Translations under genes and position numbers: made by a program
Part shown: positions 1 to 4,877 of the stretch, piece by piece
How the letters are laid out: the number at the start of each line of letters is the position of its first letter
Position numbering within the stretch: position 1 is the first letter of the stretch
The notes under the pieces: model-generated
What the model saw: the letters and a program-made list of their open reading frames with translations, nothing else
What the model was told of the DNA's origin: nothing
Databases searched by the model: none
Source of the DNA: Paracoccaceae bacterium
GTDB taxonomy: Bacteria > Pseudomonadota > Alphaproteobacteria > Rhodobacterales > Rhodobacteraceae
NCBI GenBank assembly: GCA_007121055.1
Contig: SKMM01000387.1
Location: 1 to 5,051 of the forward strand
Direction of reading: 5' to 3'
Length of the DNA stretch: 5,051 bases

Positions 1-662
1 TCGGCAGGCTGGCCGTCGATGGTGGCGCCGTCGACGACGGCGCGGCCGCCCCAGTGCCCGGCCTCCTCCAGCAGGATCACGCGGGCGCCGCCCTCGGCCG
101 CGGCCCAGGCCGCCGCGAGGCCCGCGACGCCGCCGCCCGCCACCACCACATCGGCGAAGGCGTAGAGCTGTTCGTAGCGGTCGGGGTCGGGGCTGTCGGG
201 TGCGCGGCCGAGGCCCGCGGCGCGGCGGATCAGCGGCTCGTAGACATGTTTCCAGAACGGCCGGGGCCACAGGAAGGTCTTGTAGTAGAACCCCGCGGGC
301 AGGAATTTCGCGAGCCGGTCGTTGATCCGGCCGATGTCGAAGCCCAGGGCCGGCCAGCGGTTCTGGCTTTCCGCCGCGAGGCCCTCGGAGAGCGGCACGG
401 CGGGGGTGCGGACATTGGGCTCGAACTCCGCGCCGCGGCCGAGGCCCACCAGCGCGTTGGGCTCGGCGGTGCCGGAGGTGACCGGGCCGCGCGGCCGGTG
501 GTACTTGAAGGACCGGCCCTGTAGCATCCGCCCCTCGGCCAGCAGCGCCGAGGCGAGGGTGTCGCCGGGGTGGCCGCGCAGGGCCGCGCCGTCGAAGGTG
601 AAGGCGAGCGTGCGGCTGCGGTCGATCAGCCGGCCGCCGGCGGGGAGGCGATGGGCGCTCAT
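1..662 (-). CDS. soxA: Sarcosine oxidase alpha subunit, N-terminal part (cut by window edge)
   Basis: N-terminal 220 residues of the large subunit of heterotetrameric sarcosine oxidase, a cytoplasmic enzyme that demethylates sarcosine to glycine with transfer of the one-carbon unit to tetrahydrofolate. The start MSAHRLPAGG leads into the 2Fe-2S-like fold typical of SoxA (about residues 11-105), with the family signature SFKYHRPRGP at 51-60 and GTAEPNALV at 64-72; the cluster-binding cysteines of true ferredoxins are absent, as expected. A Rossmann dinucleotide motif follows, VVVAGGGVAGLAAA at 172-185, with the acidic end of the second strand at E199/E200. In characterised homologues this site holds NAD+, while the flavins sit on or near the beta subunit. 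The ATG at 662-660 overlaps the soxD stop as ATGA, and a G-rich stretch at the end of soxD could serve as ribosome binding site, so translation is probably coupled. The family is usually near 1000 residues, so most of the gene, including the C-terminal folate-binding aminomethyltransferase-like half, lies beyond position 1. Confidence 0.96.
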   Translation of the reverse strand, partial: MSAHRLPAGGRLIDRSRTLAFTFDGAALRGHPGDTLASALLAEGRMLQGRSFKYHRPRGPVTSGTAEPNALVGLGRGAEFEPNVRTPAVPLSEGLAAESQNRWPALGFDIGRINDRLAKFLPAGFYYKTFLWPRPFWKHVYEPLIRRAAGLGRAPDSPDPDRYEQLYAFADVVVAGGGVAGLAAAWAAAEGGARVILLEEAGHWGGRAVVDGATIDGQPA

Positions 663-964
663 GCCTGCCCCCCGGCGATGGCGCGGCGGATGTCGTCGGG
701 CGGCGCGGCGGTCTGGGCGGGGTAGGTGCCGAGGACGCGCAGGGTGACGGTGCAGCGCGCGGCGAGGAACCATTTGCCGCAGCCATAGGCGTGGCGCCAG
801 CGTTCGAGATGCGGGCCGGCGGGGTTGTCGCGCAGGAACATGTAGGCCTCGAACTCCTCGTCGGACGCGCCCGGCCCGGCGCGGCGCAGATGCGCCTGAC
901 CGCCTGGGGCGAATTCGGTCTCCTCGGCGGTCACGCCGCAGTGGGGGCAGGTCAGCAGCAGCAT
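659..964 (-). CDS. soxD: Sarcosine oxidase delta subunit
   Basis: A 101-residue protein starting MLLLTCPHCG, the small zinc-binding subunit of heterotetrameric sarcosine oxidase. The metal site is visible as Cys6 and Cys9 (CPHCG) together with His58 and Cys62 in RHAYGCGKWF; these match the three-Cys, one-His zinc ligands known for the family. Other family marks are the segment FEAYMFLRDNPAGPH (38-52) and the closing RCTVTLRVLGTYPA (70-83). Length is normal for SoxD. The ATG at 964 was chosen because the conserved CPHCG follows directly and AGAGGA (plus-strand 975-980) lies about 10 nt upstream. The frame can be opened further to a TTG at 1093, but that extension is arginine/proline-rich and unlike the family. 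The gene is separated by a 237-nt gap from the small gene upstream and overlaps soxA downstream. Confidence 0.95.
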   Translation of the reverse strand: MLLLTCPHCGVTAEETEFAPGGQAHLRRAGPGASDEEFEAYMFLRDNPAGPHLERWRHAYGCGKWFLAARCTVTLRVLGTYPAQTAAPPDDIRRAIAGGQA

Positions 965-991
965 GTCAGGCCCGTCCTCTGGCCGGCGGGG

Positions 992-1009
992 CGGGCGACG
1001 CCGCGCCCG
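992..1009 (-). repeat. Inverted repeat just upstream of soxD
   Basis: CGGGCG and CGCCCG arms of 6 bp surround a 6-nt loop. In the soxBDA transcript this hairpin ends 11 nt before the probable soxD ribosome binding site (975-980) and 27 nt before its ATG, close enough to influence initiation. No T-run follows, so it is not a standard terminator. Confidence 0.5.
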
Positions 1010-1030
1010 GCCCCCGTCGCATGTGACAAC

Positions 1031-1044
1031 GCGCCCCGGGGCGC
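1031..1044. repeat. 14-bp perfect palindrome
   Basis: GCGCCCCGGGGCGC reads the same on both strands and lies in the non-coding gap before soxD. It could fold in RNA only with loss of the central pairs, or act as a DNA site. In sequence this GC-rich, such palindromes arise fairly often by chance. Confidence 0.45.
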
Positions 1045-1085
1045 ATGGCCCCGCGGCGCGTGCGGAAGATGCATGTCTTGGCCGC

Positions 1086-1129
1086 CCGGGCAAGCCCGGC
1101 GACGGTCGGTGTTCCCCGGGCAGGCCCGG
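1086..1129 (-). repeat. Two tandem near-identical stem-loops
   Basis: Two copies of a 14-nt stem-loop, CCGGG-N4-CCCGG, occur at 1086-1099 (loop CAAG on the plus strand, CTTG on the transcribed strand) and 1116-1129 (loop CAGG, or CCTG). They differ only at one loop base and are offset by 30 nt. The transcribed-strand CTTG loop resembles the stable CUUG tetraloop. A looser related repeat, GGTGTTCCCC at 1108-1117 and GATGTTCCCC at 1164-1173, lies next to them. Confidence 0.5.
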
Positions 1130-1201
1130 ACGGCGCGGGAGTCGTCACGGCTTCGCTCGGTGCGATGTTCCCCCTGCCCCAGGCGTGCCCGGGCGGGACG
1201 G

Positions 1202-1354
1202 TCAGTTCCCGAAGTCGGGCAGTTCGATGGTGACCTCGTTGCGCTGGTTGAGCGGGTCCCCGTCGCTGGCGATGTACCACCCCATCCCCGCCACGAGCAT
1301 GACGAGAATCCCGATGGCAAAGCCCACCATTGCACCGCGCGAGCCACCAAACAT
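1202..1354 (-). CDS. Small single-pass membrane protein in the sarcosine oxidase operon
   Basis: A 50-residue open frame, starting MFGGSRGAMVG and ending TIELPDFGN before TGA. It is supported by a near-perfect ribosome binding site, AGGAGGT at 1361-1367, only 6 nt from the ATG; this is the strongest such site in the window. Residues 8-29 form one hydrophobic glycine-rich helix (G11, G15, G23, G25) with Arg6 just before it. The tail 30-50 is polar and net acidic (SDGDPLNQRNEVTIELPDF). By the positive-inside rule this predicts N-in, C-out, with the tail in the periplasm. There is no lipobox and no clear signal-peptidase site. It lies 70 nt after soxB and 237 nt before soxD, on the same strand. 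I do not recognise a named family; I have an uncertain recollection of small hypothetical proteins at this position in Rhodobacterales sox operons. Its role is unknown; a membrane anchor or transport-linked accessory is only a guess. Confidence 0.82.
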   Translation of the reverse strand: MFGGSRGAMVGFAIGILVMLVAGMGWYIASDGDPLNQRNEVTIELPDFGN

Positions 1355-1360
1355 GATCCG

Positions 1361-1367
1361 ACCTCCT
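1361..1367 (-). promoter_or_regulatory. Strong Shine-Dalgarno site of the small membrane-protein gene
   Basis: AGGAGGT on the minus strand, complementary to the anti-Shine-Dalgarno end of 16S rRNA, with a 6-nt gap to the ATG at 1354. It is the main evidence that the 50-codon frame is translated. Confidence 0.85.
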
Positions 1368-1378
1368 GTGTCTTTCCA

Positions 1379-1392
1379 GTTGGTCGGCCAAC
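1379..1392 (-). repeat. Small hairpin between soxB and the small gene
   Basis: Arms GTTGG and CCAAC (5 bp) around a 4-nt loop, lying within the 70 nt between the soxB stop and the strong ribosome binding site at 1361-1367. No T-run follows. It may be a processing or stability element, or chance. Confidence 0.35.
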
Positions 1393-1424
1393 GCGCCGCG
1401 CGCCGATCGGGTTCCGTGCGCCGC

Positions 1425-2675
1425 TCAATGCGCCACCCCCGCGGCGACGCTTTCGTCGATGAAGCGGCCCTCGCGGAAGCGGTCGAGGCCGAAGGGGGCG
1501 GCGAGGGGGCCGGGGGTGTCGCCCGCGATCATCTCGGCGGTGGCCCAGCCGGAGCCGGGGATGGCCTTGAAGCCCCCCGTTCCCCAGCCGCAGTTGATGT
1601 AGCAGCCCCCCAGCGGGGTGGGCGAGATGATGGGCGAGCGGTCGCCGGTCATGTCGACGATGCCGCCCCACTGCCGCAGCATCTTGAGGCGCGAGAGCAT
1701 CGGGAAGGTCTCGACCAGCGCGCGGACGGTCTCCTCGATGTGGTGCCAGGAGCCGCGCTGGGTGTAGTTGTTGAAGCCGTCCGCGCCGCCGCCGATGACC
1801 ATCTCGCCCTTGTCCGACTGGCTGAGGTAGCCGTGCACGGTGTTGGCCATCACGACGACGTCCATGCAGGGCTTGATGGGTTCGGACACCAGCGCCTGCA
1901 ACGCCACCGATTCGACGGGCAGGCGGAAGCCCGCCATCTCGGCCAGCCGGCCGGAGTGGCCCGCGACCACGATGGCGAGGCGGTCGCAGCCGATGGGGCC
2001 GCGGGTCGTCTCCACCCCCGTCACCTGGCCTGCCTCGGAGCGCACGCCGGTGACCGCGCAGTTCTCGATGATGTGCATGCCCATGGCGGAGCAGGCGCGG
2101 GCATAGCCCCAGGCCACGGCGTCGTGGCGCGCGGTACCGGCGCGGGCCTGCCACAGCGCGCCCAGGACCGGGTAGCGGGGGCCGTCGAGGCGGATGATGG
2201 GCACGCGCTTCTTGACCTCGGCGGGCGAGATGAAGCGGGTTTCGACCCCCTGCAGGTAGTTGGCGCGTTCGGTGCGCAGGTAGCCGCGGACCTCGTGTTC
2301 GGTCTGCGCCAGCATCATCACGCCGCGGGGCGAGAACATGACGTTGTAATTGAGGTCCTGGCTGAGGCCCTCGTAGAGCTCGCGGGATTTCTCGTAGATC
2401 GCGGCCGAGGGGTCCTGCAGGTAGTTCGAGCGGATGATGGTGGTGTTGCGGCCGGTGTTGCCGCCGCCGAGCCAGCCCTTCTCGAGGACCGCGACATCGG
2501 TGATGCCGTGGTTGCGCCCGAGGTAGTAGGCGGTGGCGAGGCCGTGGCCGCCCGCGCCCACCACGATCACGCGGTAGCGGTCGCGGGGCAGGGGGCTGGC
2601 CCAGGCGCGGGGCCAGCCGGTGTGGCCCGACAGCGCCTCGCGCAGGAGGGCGATGGCGGAGTGGTGTTTCCTCAC
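1425..2675 (-). CDS. soxB: Sarcosine oxidase beta subunit
   Basis: A 416-residue flavoprotein of the DAO/glycine oxidase type, the catalytic subunit of heterotetrameric sarcosine oxidase. It oxidises sarcosine at noncovalent FAD and passes electrons to covalent FMN, which reduces O2 to hydrogen peroxide. The family start RKHHSAIALLREALSGHTGW is followed by the FAD-binding strand-turn-helix VIVVGAGGHGLATAYYL (36-52) and the acidic residue E65 that closes the motif. GGGNTGRNTTIIRSNY (70-85) is a family signature. His184 in TARHDAVAWGYARA corresponds to the covalent FMN-linked histidine of characterised enzymes (about position 173-175 there). The C-terminal FAD domain shows GGCYINCGWGTGGFKAIPG (356-374). 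Length matches the family. The GTG at 2675 was chosen because it begins the conserved N terminus and has AAGGGAG at 2684-2690, 8 nt upstream; the frame stays open much further but that extension is antisense to ccmI and ruvX. First gene of the operon, divergent from ccmI. Confidence 0.97.
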   Translation of the reverse strand: MRKHHSAIALLREALSGHTGWPRAWASPLPRDRYRVIVVGAGGHGLATAYYLGRNHGITDVAVLEKGWLGGGNTGRNTTIIRSNYLQDPSAAIYEKSRELYEGLSQDLNYNVMFSPRGVMMLAQTEHEVRGYLRTERANYLQGVETRFISPAEVKKRVPIIRLDGPRYPVLGALWQARAGTARHDAVAWGYARACSAMGMHIIENCAVTGVRSEAGQVTGVETTRGPIGCDRLAIVVAGHSGRLAEMAGFRLPVESVALQALVSEPIKPCMDVVVMANTVHGYLSQSDKGEMVIGGGADGFNNYTQRGSWHHIEETVRALVETFPMLSRLKMLRQWGGIVDMTGDRSPIISPTPLGGCYINCGWGTGGFKAIPGSGWATAEMIAGDTPGPLAAPFGLDRFREGRFIDESVAAGVAH

Positions 2676-2912
2676 GGCGGCGTCTCCCTTGTCTCGGGCG
2701 TGTCCCGGGGCGGTGTGCATGCGCTGTGGACCGTGCCGCAGACCGGGCGCGGGTTTCAAGCGACCCCATCGGGCGGAAAGCGACATGCGGCAGCGTGCCG
2801 CCGGGGATCGGCGCCCCGCTCGGCAGCTTGTGAGCGGTGCGTTGCCGCAACGGGGTTTCGCGCGGCCCGGCATGCCGCTAGATCGGGGTCGGCCCGAAGG
2901 GAGGGAAGTCAC
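2676..2912. promoter_or_regulatory. Divergent intergenic region between soxB and ccmI
   Basis: These 237 nt separate the two divergently read operons, so promoters for both should lie here. For soxB, a TTGAAA hexamer sits at 2759-2754 on the minus strand but no good -10 follows at normal spacing. For ccmI, TTTCGC at 2856-2861 and CTAGAT at 2878-2883 are 16 nt apart but match consensus poorly. Three inverted repeats are present: 2787-2801 (GCGGCA/TGCCGC, 3-nt centre), 2802-2818 (CGGGG/CCCCG, 7-nt loop) and 2840-2852 (CGTTGC/GCAACG, 1-nt centre). The last resembles an operator half-site pair. No gene was found. Confidence 0.55.
2840..2852. promoter_or_regulatory. Candidate operator: 13-bp inverted repeat
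   Basis: CGTTGC and GCAACG flank a single C, giving a compact dyad in the divergent promoter region, 61 nt before the ccmI start. It is less GC-only than the surrounding repeats, which makes chance somewhat less likely. Which regulator might bind is unknown, and no regulator gene lies in the window. Confidence 0.3.
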
Positions 2913-4388
2913 ATGGCGTTCTGGATCACCGCGGCGGTCATCTCGGGTCTGGTGGGCCTGACGGTTCTTCTGGGCCTCTCGCGCAGCCGGCCGGGGCCGG
3001 CGCTGGACGAAGGCGCTGCGCTGCGCAAGGACATCCAGGTCTATCGCGACCAGCTGCGCGAGGTGGAGAAGGACGTGGCGCGCGGCATTCTGGCCGAAGC
3101 CGATGCCGAACGGCTGCGGGTGGAGATCTCGCGCCGGATCCTGGAGGCGGACCGGTCGGATCTGTCGGCCTCGAAGCTGGCGGAGATGCCCAATGGCGCC
3201 CGGATGGTGGGGCTGGCCACCGTGCCGGTGATGATCGCGGGGGCGTTTCTTCTCTACAATGCCGTCGGCGCGCCGGGCTATCCCGACATGCCGCTGGCGC
3301 AGCGGCTGGCCGATGCGCGCGAGGCGCGGGCCACCCGGCCGACGCAGGAGGTGGCCGAGGCCGAGATCATCGCACGCGCCACGGTGGAGGGGGGCGCCGC
3401 GCCGGGCGTGCGGCCGGATGTGTCGCCCGAGGATGCCGAGCTGGTGGAGCGGCTGCGCACGGCGCTGGCGACGCGGCCCGACGACCTGCAGGGCCACCGT
3501 CTGCTGGCCGTCAGCGAGGCGTCCATGGGCAATTTCGAGGCCGCGGCGGCCGCCCAGCGCCGGGTGATCGCGTTGATGGGCGAGGACGCCGGCCGGGAGG
3601 AGGCGCAGGTGCTGCGCGAGCTCGAGCAGCTGGCGGCCGGTCCCGAGGGGCTGGAGGCGCGGCGGGCCGAGCTCCTGGAGGCCGGGGCGGAGCGTGCGGA
3701 GTGGGAGGAGCTGGTGAACTTCGCCCTCGCGCTCGACGATCTGCGGCTGGCGCACCGGATGCAGGCGGGGCTGATCGAGGGGCTGGGCGACGCGGCCACC
3801 CCCGACGACCTCGTGTTCCTGGCCGACCTGATGATCAACGCCGCCGGCGGCTATGTCTCGCCCGAGGCGGAGCGGGCGCTGGAGACCGCACTGCGTCGCG
3901 ACCCGCGCAACCCGCTGGCACGGTTCTTCACCGGGCTGATGCTGGCGCAGACCGACCGGCCGGACCTGGCCTTCCGGATCTGGGAGCAGCTGTTGCAGGA
4001 TGGCCCGCCCGACGCGCCCTGGATCGCGCCGATCCGGTCGCAGATCGAGTTCGTGGCGATGCGCGCGGGGGTGAACTACACCCTGCCGCCGGCCGGCGCC
4101 GGCGCCGGCCCGCGCCTGACCGACGCCGACATCGAGGCCGCCCGCGGGATGGCGCCCGAGGAGCGCGCCGCCATGATCGAGGGGATGGTCATGGGCCTGT
4201 CGCAGCGCCTCGCCACGCAGGGCGGCAGCGCCGAGGACTGGGCCCGGCTGATCGCCGCCCATGGGGTGCTGGGCAACCTCGACCAGGCCAGCGGCATCTG
4301 GACCGAGGCCCAGGCGGTCTTCGGCGCCCGGCCCGAGCAGCTGGAGATCATCCGCCAGGCCGCGCAACAGGCCGGTGTGGCCAACTGA
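2913..4388 (+). CDS. ccmI: Cytochrome c biogenesis protein CcmI (CycH)
   Basis: A 491-residue inner-membrane protein that holds apocytochrome c in the periplasm and delivers it for haem ligation by CcmF/CcmH. TM helix 1 covers about residues 3-22 (WITAAVISGLVGLTVLLGL). A cytoplasmic charged helical loop follows, with the family pattern VYRDQLREVEKDVARGIL (43-60). TM helix 2 is about 98-118. The periplasmic part has TPR-like repeats: 192-226, an additional one near 261-295, and GGYVSPEAERAL...DPRNPLARFFTGLMLAQTDRPDLAF from 312. The last third, after the Gly/Ala/Pro linker 392-400, resembles the usual CcmI C-terminal domain. The ATG at 2913 has a purine-rich GGGAGGGA site (2899-2906) 6 nt upstream and starts directly before TM1. 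Length is odd: I would expect about 400-420 residues in Rhodobacterales, and residues about 227-295 look like an insertion (see findings). First gene of a plus-strand operon with ruvX and a DUF1289 gene; no other ccm genes are nearby. Confidence 0.94.
   Translation: MAFWITAAVISGLVGLTVLLGLSRSRPGPALDEGAALRKDIQVYRDQLREVEKDVARGILAEADAERLRVEISRRILEADRSDLSASKLAEMPNGARMVGLATVPVMIAGAFLLYNAVGAPGYPDMPLAQRLADAREARATRPTQEVAEAEIIARATVEGGAAPGVRPDVSPEDAELVERLRTALATRPDDLQGHRLLAVSEASMGNFEAAAAAQRRVIALMGEDAGREEAQVLRELEQLAAGPEGLEARRAELLEAGAERAEWEELVNFALALDDLRLAHRMQAGLIEGLGDAATPDDLVFLADLMINAAGGYVSPEAERALETALRRDPRNPLARFFTGLMLAQTDRPDLAFRIWEQLLQDGPPDAPWIAPIRSQIEFVAMRAGVNYTLPPAGAGAGPRLTDADIEAARGMAPEERAAMIEGMVMGLSQRLATQGGSAEDWARLIAAHGVLGNLDQASGIWTEAQAVFGARPEQLEIIRQAAQQAGVAN
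4091..4110. repeat. 20-bp perfect palindrome inside ccmI
   Basis: A stretch built only from G and C, made of repeated GCCGGC/GGCGCC units, reads identically on both strands over 20 bp. In the ccmI frame it encodes most of the low-complexity linker PAGAGAGP (393-400). It is probably a by-product of GCC/GGC codon use for an Ala-Gly linker, possibly grown by repeat slippage. Confidence 0.7.
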
Positions 4389-4877
4389 GTGCCGGTCCTC
4401 GCCACCCCCGAGGCGTTTGCGGCGGCGCTGCCGCCCGGCCGCGGGCTGATGGGCCTCGATCTGGGCACCAAGACCATCGGGGTGGCGGTGTCCGACCGCC
4501 GCCGCAGTGTGGCGACGCCGCTGCAGACCCTGCGGCGCGGCAAGTTCACCGCCGATGCCGAGGCGCTGTTGCGGCTGGCGGCCGAACGCGAGATCGGTGG
4601 GATCGTGCTCGGCCTGCCGCGGAACATGGACGGCTCGGAGGGGCCGCGGGCGCAGTCCGCCCGTGCCTTTGCCCGCAACCTCGCGGCCCGCACCGAGCTG
4701 CCCATCGCGCTGTGGGACGAGCGGCTGTCCACCGTCGCCGCCGAGCGTGCGTTGCTGGAGGCGGATACCTCGCGAAAACGTCGCGCCGAGGTCATCGACG
4801 CGGTCGCCGCCGCGATTATCTTGCAGGGCCTGTTGGACCGGTTGGCCTATCTCGAAAGGGGCGCGCGTGAACGGTGA
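4389..4877 (+). CDS. ruvX: YqgF/RuvX family nuclease (pre-16S rRNA processing / Holliday junction resolvase-like)
   Basis: A 162-residue RNase H-fold protein. The E. coli homologue YqgF is needed for 5' end maturation of 16S rRNA; a Holliday-junction resolvase role has also been proposed. Motifs are intact: GLDLGTKTIGVAVSD (22-36) with Asp24, IVLGLPRNMDGSEG (72-85), LWDERLSTVAAER (108-120) with Glu111, and IDAVAAAIILQ (136-146) with Asp137. Asp24, Glu111 and Asp137 fit the acidic catalytic triad. The GTG at 4389 is preferred: it follows the ccmI TGA with no gap, and the roughly 20-residue lead ATPEAFAAALPPGRGL resembles other alphaproteobacterial RuvX starts. ATG at 4449 would leave almost nothing before the first strand. 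No good Shine-Dalgarno is visible, so initiation probably depends on ribosomes finishing ccmI. The 3' end overlaps the next gene by 11 nt. Confidence 0.94.
   Translation: MPVLATPEAFAAALPPGRGLMGLDLGTKTIGVAVSDRRRSVATPLQTLRRGKFTADAEALLRLAAEREIGGIVLGLPRNMDGSEGPRAQSARAFARNLAARTELPIALWDERLSTVAAERALLEADTSRKRRAEVIDAVAAAIILQGLLDRLAYLERGARER
4854..4861 (+). promoter_or_regulatory. Ribosome binding site deciding the DUF1289 gene start
   Basis: GAAAGGGG lies inside the end of ruvX, 5 nt before the GTG at 4867. It supports that GTG as the start of the following gene, giving an 11-nt overlap with ruvX. Confidence 0.65.

Larger units (their letters stand above)
965..1201 (-). other. Hairpin-rich non-coding gap inside the sox operon
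   Basis: These 237 nt between the small membrane-protein gene and soxD have no convincing gene: open frames exist on both strands but encode Arg/Pro/Gly-rich, non-family sequences typical of high-GC shadow frames. At least four short perfect inverted repeats are visible: 992-1009 (6-bp arms, 6-nt loop), 1031-1044 (14-bp palindrome), 1086-1099 and 1116-1129 (both 5-bp arms CCGGG/CCCGG with 4-nt loops). None is followed by a T-run in the transcribed direction, so they do not look like intrinsic terminators. An internal promoter, RNA processing site or RNA-level control of soxDA would all fit, but this is inference. No glycine or folate riboswitch consensus was recognised. Confidence 0.6.

Noticed and set aside
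54..747. Plus-strand frames of 141-156 residues opposite soxA.
   Set aside because: They are antisense to a clear SoxA coding sequence, with no ribosome binding site or family similarity.
965..1093. An N-terminal extension of soxD from TTG at 1093.
   Set aside because: The added residues are Arg/Pro-rich and absent from the family; the CPHCG zinc motif normally lies within the first ten residues, as with ATG at 964.
1031..1129. Rho-independent terminators in the gap before soxD.
   Set aside because: GC-rich stems are present, but none is followed by a T-run on either strand.
965..1201. A glycine or tetrahydrofolate riboswitch before soxD, suggested by the pathway.
   Set aside because: I could not find the conserved core sequences of either class; only simple GC-rich hairpins are visible.
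952..2850. A 632-residue minus-strand frame.
   Set aside because: It is a different frame over soxB with an Arg/Pro/His-rich product; the SoxB frame shows all family motifs.
963..2912. A long plus-strand frame leading into ccmI from upstream.
   Set aside because: It is antisense to soxB and the small gene and has low-complexity His/Asp/Ala/Gly composition. CcmI starts cleanly at 2913 with a ribosome binding site and TM1.
3701..4870. A 389-residue plus-strand frame across ccmI and ruvX.
   Set aside because: It overlaps two well-supported genes in a shifted frame and gives Arg/Gly/Ala-rich sequence without motifs.
4449..4877. A shorter ruvX starting at ATG 4449.
   Set aside because: This would leave only one or two residues before the first catalytic strand, and there is no ribosome binding site; the GTG at 4389 gives a lead typical of alphaproteobacterial homologues.
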